From: Microglena sp. YARC
Taxonomy: Eukaryota; Chlorophyta; Chlorophyceae; Chlamydomonadales; Chlamydomonadaceae
Direction of reading: 5' to 3'
DNA: 64,000 nucleotides
Assembly: GCA_022414725.1 (NCBI GenBank)
Contig: CM039462.1
Span: 118,642,642-118,706,641, forward strand
Shown here: one piece after another, positions 1 through 11,322 of the stretch
Layout: every line of letters begins with the position of its first letter
Position numbering within the stretch: position 1 is the stretch's first letter
The notes under the pieces: model-generated
Seen by the model: only the letters and a program-made list of their open reading frames with translations
What the model was told of the DNA's origin: nothing
Database searches by the model: none
Made by a program: the position numbers and the translations under genes

Positions 1-3000
1 CGCAGGGAAGCACAAGTATATTTTATATACATAAACAAGGAAGCACATCTATAGTCTATATTAATAATCAGGGAAGCACATCTATAGTTTATATTAAGAA
101 ACAAGGAAGCACATCTATGCTTTATGTTAATACACAAGCAAGCACATATATATTTATACTAATAAACAATGAAGAACATCTATAGTTTATATTAATAAAG
201 CAAGGTAGGACATGTATATTTTATATACATAAGCAGGGAAGCACAAGTATATTTTATATACATAAACAAGGAAGCACATCTATAGTCTATATTAATAATC
301 AGGGAAGCACATCTATAGTTTATATTAAGAAACAAGGAAGCACATCTATGCTTTATGTTAATACACAAGCAAGCACATATATATTTATACTAAATAAACA
401 ATGAAGAATAATTATATACATATAGTTTATATTTAATATCTACAAGGTAGGACATGTATATTGCTTATATAGCATAAGCAGGGAAGGCAACAAGTATATT
501 TTTATATACATAAATCAAGGAAGCACATCTATAGTCTATATTTAATAATCAGGGAAAGCACATCTATAGTTTATATTAAGAAAGCAAGGAAGCACATCTA
601 TGCTTTATGTTAATACACAAGCAAGCACATATATATTTATACTAATAAACAAGGAAGAACATCTATAGTTTATATTAATAAACAGGGTAGGACATGTATA
701 TTTTATATACATAAGCAGGGAAGCACAAGTATATTATATACATAAACAAGGAAGCACATCTATAGTCTATATTTAATAATCAGGAAGCACATCTATAGTT
801 TATATTAAGAAACAAGGAAGCACATCTATGCTTATGTTAATACACAAGCAAGCACATATATATTTATACTAATAAAACATGAAGAACATCTATAGTTTAT
901 ATTAATAAACAAGGTAGGACATGTATATTTTATATACATAAGCAGGGAAGCACAAGTATATTTTATATACATAAACAAGGAAGCACATCTATAGTCTATA
1001 TTAATAATCAGGGAAGCACATCTATAGTTTATATTAAGAAACAAGGAAGCACATCTATGCTTTATGTTAATACACAAGCAAGCACATATATATTTATACT
1101 AATAAACAAGGAAGAACATCTATAGTTTATATTAATAAACAGGGTAGGACATGTATATTTTATATACATAAGCAGGGAAGCACAAGTATATTTTATATAC
1201 ATAAACAAGGAAGCACATCTATAGTCTATATTAATAATCAGGGAAGCACATCTATAGTTTATATTAAGAAACAAGGAAGCACATCTATGCTTTATGTTAA
1301 TACACAAGCAAGCACATATGTATTTATACTAATAAACAAGGAAGAACATCTATAGTTTATATTAATAAACAGGGTAGGACATGTATATTTTATATACATA
1401 AGCAGGGAAGCACAAGTATATTTTATATACATAAACAAGGAAGCACATCTATAGTCTATATTAATAATCAGGGGAGCACATCTATAGTTTATATTAAGAA
1501 ACAAGGAAGCACATCTATGCTTTATGTTAATACACAAGCAAGCACATATATATTTATACTAATAAACAATGAAGAACATCTATAGTTTATATAATAAACA
1601 AGGTAGGACATGTATATTTTATATACATAAGCAGGGAAGCACAAGTATATTTATATACATAAACAAGGAAGCACATCTATAGTCTATATTAATAATCAGG
1701 GAAGCACATCTATAGTTTATATTAAGAAACAAGGAAGCACATCTATGCTTTATGTTAATACACAAGCAAGCAACATATATATTTATACTAATAAACAAGG
1801 AAGAACATCTATAGTTTATATTAATAAACAGGGTAGGACATGTATAATTTTATATACATAAGAGGGGAAGCACAAGTATATTTTATATACATAAAACAAG
1901 GAAGCACATCTATAGTCTATATTAATAATCAGGGAAGCACATCTATAGTTTATATTAAGAAACAAGGAAGCACATCTATGCTTTATGTTAATACACAAGC
2001 AAGCACATATATTATTTATATAATAAACAAGGAAGAACATCTATAGTTTATATTAATAAACACATGTATATTTTATATACATAAGCAGGGAAGCACAAGT
2101 ATATTTTTATATACATAAACAAGGAAGCACATCTATAGTCTATATTAATAATCAGGGAAGCACATCTATAGTTTATATTAAGAAACAAGGAAGCACATCT
2201 ATGCTTTATGTTAATACACAAGCAAGCACATATATATTTATACTAATAAACAAGGAAGAACATCTATAGTTTATATTAATAAACAAGGTAGGACATGTAT
2301 ATTTTATATACATAAGCAGGGAAGCACAAGTATATTTTATATACATAAACAAGGAAGCACATCTATAGTCTATAATTAATAATCAGGGAAGCACATCTAT
2401 AGTTTATATTAAGAAACAAGGAAGCACATCTATGCTTTATGTTAATACACAAGCAAGCACATATATATTTATACTTAATAAACAAGGAAGAACATCTATA
2501 GTTTATATTAATAAACAAGGTAGGACATGTATATTTTATATACATAAGCAGGGAAGCACAAGTATATTTTTATATACATAAACAAGGAAGCACATCTATA
2601 GTCTATATTAATAATCAGGGAAGCACATCTATAGTTTATATTAAGAAACAAGGAAGCACATCTATGCTTTATGTTAATACACAAGCAAGCACATATATAT
2701 TTATACTAATAAACAAGGAAGAACATCTATAGTTTATATTAATAAACAAGGTAGGACATGTATATTTTATATACATAAGCAGGGAAGCACAAGTATATAT
2801 TTTATATACATAAACAAGGAAGCACATCTATAGTCTATATTAATAATCAGGGAAGCACATCTATAGTTTTATATTAAGAAACAAGGAAGCACATCTATGC
2901 TTTATGTTAATACACAAGCAAGCACATATATATTTATACTAATAAACAATGAAGAACATCTATAGTTTATATTAATAAACAAGGTAGGACATGTATATTT

Positions 3001-5752
3001 TATATACATAAGCAGGGAAGCACAAGTATATTTTATATACATAAACAAGGAAGCACATCTATAGTCTATATTAATAATCAGGGAAGCACATCTATAGTTT
3101 ATATTAAGAAACAAGGAAGCACATCTATGCTTTATGTTAATACACAAGCAAGCACATATATATTTATACTAATAAACAAGGAAGAACATCTATAGTTTAT
3201 ATTAATAAACAAGGTAGGACATGTATATTTTATATACATAAGCAGGGAAGCACAAGTATATTTTATATACATAAACAAGGAAGCACATCTATAGTCTATA
3301 TTAATAATCAGGGAAGCACATCTATAGTTTATATTAAGAAACAAGGAAGCACATCTATGCTTTATGTTAATACACAAGCAAGCACATATATATTTATACT
3401 AATAAACAAGGAAGAACATCTATAGTTTATATTAATAAACAAGGGTAGGACATGTATATTTATATACATAAGCAGGGAAGCACAAGTATATTTATATACA
3501 TAAACAAGGAAGCACATCTATAGTCTATATTAATAATCAGGGAAGCACATCTATAGTTTATATTAAGAAAACAAGGAAGCACATCTATGCTTTATGTTAA
3601 TACACAAAGCAAGCACATATATATTTATACTAATAAACAAGAAGAACATCTATAGTTTATATTAATAAACAAGGTAGGACATGTATATTTTATATACATA
3701 AGCAGGGAAGCACAAGTATATTTTATATACATAAACAAGGAAGCACATCTATAGTCTATATTAATAATCAGGGAAGCACATCTATAGTTTATATTAAGAA
3801 ACAAGGAAGCACATCTATGCTTTATGTTAATACACAAGCAAGCACATATATATTTATACTAATAAACAAGGAAGAACATCTATAGTTTATATTAATAAAC
3901 AGGGTAGGACATGTATATTTTATATACATAAGCAGGGAAGCACAAGTATATTTATATACATAAACAAGGAAGCACATCTATAGTCTATATTAATAATCAG
4001 GGAAGCACATCTATAGTTTATATTAAGAAACAAGGAAGCACATCTATGCTTTATGTTAATACACAAGCAAGCACATATATATTTATACTAATAAACAAGG
4101 AAGAACATCTATAGTTTATATTAATAAACAGGGTAGGACATGTATATTTTATATACATAAGCAGGGAAGCACAAGTATATTTTATATACATAAACAAGGA
4201 AGCACATCTATAGTCTATATTAATAATCAGGGAAGCACATCTATAGTTTATATTAAGAAACAAGGAAGCACATCTATGCTTTATGTTAATACACAAGCAA
4301 GCACATATATATTTATACTAATAAACAATGAAGAACATCTATAGTTTATATTAATAAACAAGGTAGGACATGTATATTTTATATACATAAGCAGGGAAGC
4401 ACAAGTATATTTTATATACGTAAACAAGGAAGCACATCTATAGTCTATATTAATAATCAGGGAAGCACATCTATAGTTTATATTAAGAAACAAGGAAGCA
4501 CATCTATGCTTTATGTTAATACACAAGCAAGCACATATATATTTATACTAATAAACAAGGAAGAACATCTATAGTTTATATTAATAAACAGGGTAGGACA
4601 TTTATATTTTGTATACATAAGCAGGGAAGCACAAGTATATTTTATATACGTAAACAAGGAAGCACATCTATAGTCTATATTAATAATCAGGGAAGCACAT
4701 CTATAGTTTATATAAAGAAACAAGGAAGCACATCTATGTTTTATGTTAATACACAAGCAAGCACATATATACTTATACTAATAAACAATGAAGAACATCT
4801 ATAGTTTATATTAATAAACAAGGTAGGACATGTATATTTTATATTCGTAAGCAGGGAAGCACAAGTATATTTTATATACATAAACAAGGAAGCACATCTG
4901 TAGTCTATATTAATAATCAGGGAAGCACATCTATAGTTTATATAAAGAAACAAGGAAGCACATCTATGCTTTATGTTAATACACAAGCAAGCACATATAT
5001 ACTTATACTAATAAACAATGAAGAACATCTATAGTTTATATTAATAAACAAGGTAGGACATGTATATTTTATATACGTAAGCAGGGAAGCACAAGTATAT
5101 TTTATATTCATAAACAAGGAAGCACATCTATAGTCTATATTAATAATCAGGGAAGCACATCTATAGTTTATATTAAGAAACAAGGAAGCACATCTATGCT
5201 TTATGTTAATACACAAGCAAGCACATATATATTTATATTAATAAACAAGGAAGCACATCTATAGTTTATATTAATAAACAAGGTAGGACATGTATAGTTT
5301 ATATACATAAGCAGGGAAGCACAAGTATATTTTATATACATAAACAAGGAAGCACATCTATAGTCTATATTAATAATCAGGGAAGCACATCTATAGTTTA
5401 TATTAAGAAACAAGGAAGCACATCTATGCTTTATGTTAATACACAAGCAAGCACATATATATTTATACTAATAAACAATGAAGAACATCTATAGTTTATA
5501 TTAATAAACAAGGTAGGACATGTATATTTTATATACATAAGCAGGGAAGCACAAGTATATTTTATATACATAAACAAGGAAGCACATCTATAGTCTATAT
5601 TAATAATCAGGGAAGCACATCTATAGTTTATATTAAGAAACAAGGAAGCACATCTATGCTTTATGTTAATACACAAGCAAGCACATATATATTTATACTA
5701 ATAAACAAGGTAGCACATATTTATGCATAAAAGTAAACAAGGAAGCACATCC
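1..5752. repeat. Satellite array: 33-bp monomers in a 230-bp higher-order repeat
   Basis: About 25 head-to-tail copies of a 230-bp unit fill this stretch. Each unit has seven related monomers, six of 33 bp and one of 32 bp. All are variants of an AT-rich core such as TTTATATTAATAAACAAGG followed by AAGCACATCTATA. Distinct monomer types (for example one with GTAGGACATGT and one with CACAAGCAAGCACATAT) recur in fixed order, which defines a higher-order repeat. Copies between about 4051 and 5676 keep exact 230-bp spacing. The first 4 kb carries scattered single-base indels. The 81-codon minus-strand ORFs recurring every 230 bp are products of the repeat and I do not regard them as genes. The array starts before the window. 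Its role is unknown. Confidence 0.96.
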
Positions 5753-6277
5753 AGGGGGGGAGGGGGGGTCTAAGAAGTTTTTTCTAGATGCTCGGAATTT
5801 TTGTATATGCCCCCCCCTCAAGCTTGTGAGGCCCATATCTCCTCAACCAATTCTAATTAGGGGGTCATAGTGATCCTCTCAACAAGCACTATACATTGTG
5901 GTCTTACATGTGGGTATAAACAAAGTTGGACAAAGTTGTTAAGAAAACCCCTTCCCTAGCCCTGATTATGACCTGACCTAGCAAGTTTTTGGTGTTCATG
6001 AATGTGAAGATGGTTTTAAGGCTATGTTGCATGTCCCTCTATACACCCAGGACGTTTGGGGTGGAGATATTGAGTTTCTGGTTTGTCCCAACTTTCACAC
6101 TTGGGGACATGGAACCTGTTGAGGTCACTTCTCGACCTCGTTCTCAACACAGTTACTCAATGTCAGAAACATGCACAGATTCGGACAGCTGTGCTCGAGC
6201 CACTTTTGGTGGTTACTTTATCTTCATCAGATTCCGCCTGGTTAGGAAGTTGCGAAGATTTGTTCGAAACCTGCTGC

Positions 6278-6308
<31 letters not shown>

Positions 6309-6500
6309 AGACCACCACCAACACTTATGGGTTGGTCGAGATCTACACCCTCCGCACGTCGGTTTCGAATTGTATCGGTGGTTTCGAATTGTATCGGTGG
6401 TGTTATCGGTGGTTTCGAATTGTATCGGTGGTTTTCGGACTTACGGCCCCTTTATGCCCCTAATTGAGCGTGCGGTATACAAGAGACCGAGACCCCCCCT
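5753..6500. repeat. Conserved leader after the satellite, copy A
   Basis: This non-satellite block begins with a G-rich run and continues with words such as AAGCTTGTGAGGCCCATATC and GACCTGACCTAGCAAG. It aligns by eye with 20378-21110 over most of its length. The reading frame near 5989 begins like that of the other copy at 20643 but the frames diverge through indels, so protein-coding constraint is unlikely. It contains an 18-base C tract (6277-6294), a short CA run and a small tandem repeat of TTTCGAATTGTATCGGTGG (6360-6440). It could be a 5' flank, an untranslated region or part of a mobile element. Confidence 0.8.
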
Positions 6501-6504
6501 GAGC

Positions 6505-6610
6505 ACGCATGTTTTGTATATTAATCAACAAGGAAGTACTTTTACACATCCAAGAAGGCCCACAAAGCAGTGGTGTACTAGGTTAGACACATAAATACAT
6601 ACGTACATGC

Positions 6611-6655
<45 letters not shown>

Positions 6656-7080
6656 TGTAGACATATAGACATATCAAACCAACAAAACTCATTCACGCAC
6701 AATGCAGGAGGCAGCATCCAACACAGTCCCCAAAGCAGCTGTGGAGGTGTACTAGGTAACCATGCATACTTACATGCATGCACAAATACGCACCCACCCA
6801 CACACATGCTTATACACGCACATGCACGTTTATACACGCTCATGCACACACATACACACTCATACACACAACACATACACACACTCAAACATATTTAAGC
6901 AATGAAGCACATTCACGCAAAGTTCCGGTGGCATCAGCCAAGAAGAACCACAAAGCAGCTGCAGCAGTGTACTAGGTCATACATACACACATACCTACAT
7001 ACATATCCAAACAACGAAGCACTTTCACACAAACTTCAGGAGGCAGCAGCCAAGAGGGACCACACAGAGGTAGCGGCTGC
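6505..7080 (+). repeat. Four tandem exon-like units with microsatellite spacers, copy A
   Basis: Four related segments lie near 6520, 6675, 6895 and 7010. Each starts with a version of AAYRAAGCACATTCACRC and the first three end in GTGTACTAGGT followed by simple repeats. The spacers are a (GACA)n tract at about 6611-6654 and CA/CATA-rich DNA at 6775-6890. Read in the right frames the units encode related peptides such as NEAHSRKV...AKKNHKAAAAVY and NNEALSHKL...AKRDH. The fourth unit runs straight into the open frame of the downstream zinc-finger gene. They look like duplicated exons or a coding minisatellite; transcript data would be needed to decide. Confidence 0.65.
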
Positions 7081-8194
7081 CCACAGGAGACCACACAGGA
7101 GAGCACACAGAAGCAGAGAGCATGCTGAAGACAGCTCAGAAGAAGCGGCTGCTCTTGCCCTGTGTTCTCTCGCCCCGGCTTTCCTCGCCCAGGCTTCTCG
7201 CGCCCTGGCTGCCGAGGGTAAGCCCCTAAAAAAGAAGAGAAGCAGAGACTTGGTAGCTAAGACTAGCCAGGATAAGAGGCCAAAAGGAGAGGACTGGGCT
7301 GAGGAATCGGAGAGGGCCAGCGGAGGGACCGAAGTTGAAGAACTCGACAAGGAAGAGAAGGACAGAGGAGGGGAGAACAAGGAAACGGAGAGGGACAGTG
7401 AAGCAACCGAGGTTGAAGAACACAACAAGGAAGAGAAGGACAGAGGGGGGGAGGACAAAGCAGGGGAGGACGAGGAATTGGAGAGGAAAAGTGGAGCGAC
7501 TGAGGTGGGTGATCACTCCCCAGGAGAAGAGCATGTCGGAGGAAAGAGAGAGAGAAAGACGGATAAGGCCGAGTTAGCTGCTAGGGCAAGAGCACGCAGG
7601 GCGAGAGTGAAAGCCGAAGCAGAGAAGGCCAAGGCAGAGAAGGCCAATGGAGAAGAAGCAGGGGCAACAACTATGTTCAGGTGTGAAATCTGTGAACTCT
7701 CGTGCAACAGTGCAGCCAAACTAGGGCAACACCTGAGCGGCCCAAGACATGGATTAATGTCGCTTGCCAGCATACCAGCCTCCTTTGCCAGATTTCCAGC
7801 CCCAGTTGCCAGCATGCCAGCCCCAGTTGCCAGATTGCCAGCCCCAATTGCCAGCATGCCAGCCTACCTTGCCAGATTGCCAGCCCCAGTTGCCAGCATG
7901 CCAGCCCCAGTTGCCAGATTGCCAGTCCCAGTTGCCAGCATGCCAGGCCCAGTTGCCAGATTGCCAGCCCCAGTTGCCAGCATGCCATGCCCAGTTGCCA
8001 GATTGCCAGCCTGGGTTGCCAGCATGTCAGATTCGCTTGCCTGGATGCCAGCCTACCTTGCCAGATTGCCAGCCCCAGTTGTCAGATTGCCAGCCCCGGT
8101 TGCCAGATTGCCAGACTCCCTTGGCAGATTGCCAGTCCCAGTTGTCAGCATGCCAGCCCCGGTTGCCAGCATGCAAGCCCCAGTTGCCAGATAG
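6902..8194 (+). CDS. U1/matrin-type C2H2 zinc-finger protein with Pro/Ala heptad repeats, paralogue A
   Basis: This is a 430-codon frame from an ATG whose context (MKHIHAK) is shared with the paralogue at 21437. The N-terminal 40 residues are basic. A Lys/Glu/Arg-rich, probably helical or disordered region follows. At about residues 259-285 there is one finger with spacing C-x2-C-x12-H-x5-H starting MFRCEIC, typical of the U1/matrin (zf-met, JAZ-like) class that binds structured or double-stranded RNA or DNA. From about residue 289 to the end there are about 20 heptads of the form PAPVAS-M/R-L. The frame stops at TAG (8192-8194), where the heptad pattern predicts TTG (Leu), and stays open afterwards to 8818. 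The frame has good coding character, but expression, introns and function are unknown. Confidence 0.6.
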   Translation: MKHIHAKFRWHQPRRTTKQLQQCTRSYIHTYLHTYPNNEALSHKLQEAAAKRDHTEVAAAHRRPHRRAHRSREHAEDSSEEAAALALCSLAPAFLAQASRALAAEGKPLKKKRSRDLVAKTSQDKRPKGEDWAEESERASGGTEVEELDKEEKDRGGENKETERDSEATEVEEHNKEEKDRGGEDKAGEDEELERKSGATEVGDHSPGEEHVGGKRERKTDKAELAARARARRARVKAEAEKAKAEKANGEEAGATTMFRCEICELSCNSAAKLGQHLSGPRHGLMSLASIPASFARFPAPVASMPAPVARLPAPIASMPAYLARLPAPVASMPAPVARLPVPVASMPGPVARLPAPVASMPCPVARLPAWVASMSDSLAWMPAYLARLPAPVVRLPAPVARLPDSLGRLPVPVVSMPAPVASMQAPVAR

Positions 8195-8818
8195 CAAGCG
8201 TACGACCAACCAAATTTAGACGGAAGGGCAGCTTACGCAGCCAGCCGGCACGAAAAGCGATCTCTTTATCTGTGCCAAAGGCAAGCTCTTCAGAACGACG
8301 AGGATAGGAGCGATGCAAACCATCGTCGACGTTTAGCATACGCTGCTGCCCGGCAGGCTGGACCTAGAGCTGACATGCAGGCTGAGCGCCAGGCCGCTAA
8401 CCAGACAAGGCACGAAGCCCCTGCTGCCAGACATGCTGAAGGTAGTGCTGCCAGGAAGGCTGCAAAGGCTGAGCGCCAGGCCGCTGACCAGGCAAGGCTC
8501 GAAGCCAATGCTGCCAGCAGGCAGGCTGCAGAGGCTGAGCGCCAGGCCGCTAACCAGAAAAGGCTCAAAGCCAATGCTGCCAGGCAGGCTGTAGAGGCTG
8601 AGCGCCAGGCCGCTAATCAGACAAGGCGCGAAGCCAAAGCTGCCAGACAGGCTGAACGTAATGCTGCTAGGCAGGCTGCAGGGGCTGAGCGCAAGGCCGT
8701 TAACCAGACAAGGCGAGTAGCCAATGCTGCCAGGCAGGCTGAAGGTAAGGCTGTAATATATATAGACATACATGGCGGTGGCGGGGGTGGCGGTGTTCCA
8801 GTCACCGATTTATTCTGA
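8195..8818 (+). pseudogene. In-frame continuation of paralogue A: Ala/Arg/Gln-rich helical repeat
   Basis: The reading frame of the preceding gene stays open for 207 codons past its TAG and ends at TGA (8816-8818). From about 8375 it encodes a roughly 20-residue repeat of the type AERQAANQTRREANAARQ, predicted to be a long charged alpha-helix. An ATG at 8375 could start a separate 147-codon ORF. The shared frame and the upstream part (YDQPNLDGR...) suggest instead that both are one protein split by a single nonsense codon. The C-terminus (IDIHGGGGGGG) looks like low-complexity run-out. It bears no resemblance to the Lys/Gly/Glu tail of the paralogue, so the two copies differ at this end. Confidence 0.5.
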
Positions 8819-10007
8819 CACCAACCGGCGCGAGCCTGGCTGACGCATGAAAAAATTGAATTACCAGCCGGCTGCCTGGCGCATAAAAATCTTCAATTAG
8901 CGCATGCGCTTCTTCACCCTGCCCAATCCGTCCTGCACGCCCTTCCCACCCTTCAAGTATCCCAGTTCGCTATCATCATCTGCCTTGTAGTATTGGTCAA
9001 TTACTGTGCACAGAAGAAGAACATGCGGTGATCTTGCTACTGATTTTGAATTAGCGGCATGCGAACATCCTCGTTTCGCCTCCGTAGGTTTTGAACATTT
9101 CGAAATATGAGCGCGAATGTTGGTATCTGGCCCCGCCTTTCCTAATACTTAATTTCTCACACTACGGTGTGGGAAATACGGCATTTGCTATCACGATCTG
9201 CCTTCTGCATCACAATATCTTCTGCCAGCTTTCTCGCTCTTGCACCGCTCATCGGATGTCTGCAACCTCTTCCCAATGGGTTGAGAAATCAGTTGATGCG
9301 AATTGTGCGATGGCGAGCGCGTGACAGAGTTTACCCCATGGAATACCCTCCTCGACTTCGACTTTGGCTGGTCCAAACATGGCCAAGTTCGCCTCACATG
9401 GCCCTCAAGCTAATATTTTATAACCCTCTATATCTTGATGCGGCATTCTTGGTACGCGAATCTTGATCAGTGATACCTTCCAGCGGTGCTAACTGGATTT
9501 CCGGTCAATACCTAAGGCCCGACTGGGCAACAATGTGTGCGAAGAACAAGCTTCAGGTATGTAGCTCTGCGACTGTGCAGGCATGGTTTTCTCTGCAGGG
9601 TCGGTAGCTATGCAAGTGTTTGCAGTTTGTCGGTGAAGGATCGAGGGTGGCTCGCCCTGAGTAGGGATGGCTGTATTAGTGTCTGTGGGTGGCTGGGTGG
9701 GTGTGTGGGTGTGTGTGTGGGAGGGGAGTGTGGGTGTGTGGATGGGGCGGGGGCGGGGTGAGGGGCATGGGCAGGTCGGGAACAGAAGGGAATACTATCT
9801 GACTAGGGGTGGATTGGAAAGGTATGCGTGTGTGATACAGGGTGTGGGGCTGCTGAAGTGACGGGGAAGGGGTAGGGAGAAGGGACAGTCGTGCCTATGT
9901 CTGTGGGTGCAAGGGGAGAGGGAGGGGAGCGTTGTGCGAGGATGGAGATGGCTGGGTGGTGTTGGGGGTAGGGGGGTGCAGTGGGGAGAAAAAGAGTGTG
10001 TGTGCCA
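8819..10007. other. No gene recognised; G/T-rich simple sequence near 9660-9770
   Basis: Mixed-composition DNA with only short, overlapping open frames that match no family I recognise. The segment 9685-9770 is a run of GGGTGTGTGGG-like words. It could be an intergenic region or decayed coding DNA belonging to the preceding gene. Confidence 0.5.
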
Positions 10008-10031
10008 GGGGGGGGGGGGGGGGGGGGGGGG
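10008..10031 (+). repeat. 24-base poly-G tract
   Basis: An uninterrupted run of 24 G inside a G-rich stretch (9660-10070). It is one of eight G or C homopolymers of at least 23 bases in the window. Such runs can form G-quadruplexes and are also hard to sequence accurately. Confidence 0.95.
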
Positions 10032-10820
10032 CAGGAAGGTTTAGGAAGGTTTAGGAAGGGGGTAGGAATATTTTGGCTCTCCCCCCTCACTGCATCCAAC
10101 AAACACAAAACACATGCCTCGCCTTAACAAGTCTGTAAACTGTCTCATCCGCATTATGTGCTCCCTGTTTTGTGGCCACTACAACAGACTTCAAGACCAA
10201 CTGCTGCCTCGTCATCATTGACTTCATGGTTCGACACGGATACATTACGCCTGAACAGCCAGGCTACCTTGAACTGATTAGCCTTCTTAGGGTTGGAGAC
10301 TGCAGCTGATTGTTGTATAATCATTATTCAAAGGATTTTCAACCCAGTCAGTAGCTTACTTGGCTACTCCTGGACTGTATCAACTGGGTACAGGCACAGA
10401 CCGATAGATCTATATAGACAGCTGATTTGAATTTCATTGCTCTGACCCGTCCACCTCGGCTCTTGATTTTAATTTAATTGTTACATACTGGAATGTCAGC
10501 CGGCCCACCTCAGCTCCTGATTTGAATTTCCACATGGCTTTACAGCAAGCTTGGGAAAACTACTTTGTGAACATACAACAAGTTAAGTTACCTGGACATG
10601 TTATCAAAAAGACTATTTCCCAACTGTAATACAGGTCTCAACTTGAGTCAGTCCAAGCCATGGACCCCTTTGCCAAGTAGTTTTGCCACGCTTTTCTGAG
10701 ACCCACTTTTAGGGGGGAGAGTGATTTGCCGATACTTAATCTTGCCACTACTTAAGGCGCATACGGCAGTTAAGGATAGGCTGGATAAGCGCACCATTAA
10801 GGTAAGATATATTATTGGTC
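10032..10820. other. No gene recognised
   Basis: Ordinary mixed-composition sequence without a convincing ORF, RNA gene or repeat. One weak internal similarity is the word CCACCTCRGCTCYTGATTT, which appears twice near 10450 and 10506. Confidence 0.4.
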
Positions 10821-10849
10821 TTTGCGATAGCCATCTCACTGCACAGAAC

Positions 10850-10972
10850 CTAATACACCTAAAACACCTAAAACACGACCCTGGGCTGGAACTAAATACA
10901 CCTAAAACACGACCCTGGGCTGTAACTACATACACCTACAACACGACCCTGGGCTTTAACTAAATACACAAG
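10850..10972. repeat. 34-bp tandem repeat, three copies
   Basis: Three copies of a unit containing ACACGACCCTGGGCT and AACTAAATACAC are spaced 34 bp apart (CTGGGC at 10881, 10915 and 10949). The third copy forms the outer end of the left arm of the adjacent inverted repeat, and its reverse complement closes the right arm at 11322. Confidence 0.85.
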
Positions 10973-11322
10973 GCGGCAACCTAATACCGAATTGTAAGCG
11001 TGTGCAAGCTTATGTACCGCATGCGCCATAATATGGTAATGATACTCATCAGAATACTATTGTTTTGCTCATCTTGTTTTGATACTAGTGTCATGGTACT
11101 CCGGTTTCAATAATATGGTAATGGTATTTGCGATAGCCATCTCACTGCACAGAACCATTTGAAACCGGAGTACCATGGCACTAGTAGCAAAACACGATGA
11201 GCAAAACAATAGTATTCTGATAAGTATCATTACCGTATTATGGCTCATGCGGTACGTAAGCTTGCACACGCTTACAATTCGGTATTAGGTTGCCGCCTTG
11301 TGTATTTAGTTACAGCCCAGGG
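10947..11322. repeat. Foldback element: 163-bp inverted repeat with 50-nt loop
   Basis: The left arm 10947-11109 and the right arm 11160-11322 are reverse complements with about 8 mismatches, roughly 95 % identity by eye. Transcribed, they would form a long hairpin with a 50-nt loop (11110-11159). The loop contains a 30-bp exact copy (11127-11156) of 10821-10850, plus a near-copy of an arm-internal word (ATAATATGGTAATG). No target-site duplication is evident. It could be a foldback transposon or MITE, a hairpin small-RNA precursor, or a recombination scar. Confidence 0.9.

Noticed and set aside
832..5676. Recurring 81-codon minus-strand ORFs as a tandem gene family
   Set aside because: They recur exactly every 230 bp because the satellite unit does. 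Copies with indels lose the frame freely, and the peptide follows the 33-bp monomer.
1..5752. Telomere or subtelomere repeat
   Set aside because: No TTAGGG, TTTAGGG or similar telomeric words, and the unit is 33 bp.
6610..6890. Cys-rich minus-strand ORF (VCLSVCLS)
   Set aside because: It is a translation of the (GACA)n and CA microsatellites.
8375..8818. Pif1/Helitron helicase N-terminus suggested by the Ala/Arg/Gln repeat
   Set aside because: Such repeats precede some helicase-like proteins, but no helicase or Rep motif (Walker A, HUH) is visible downstream.
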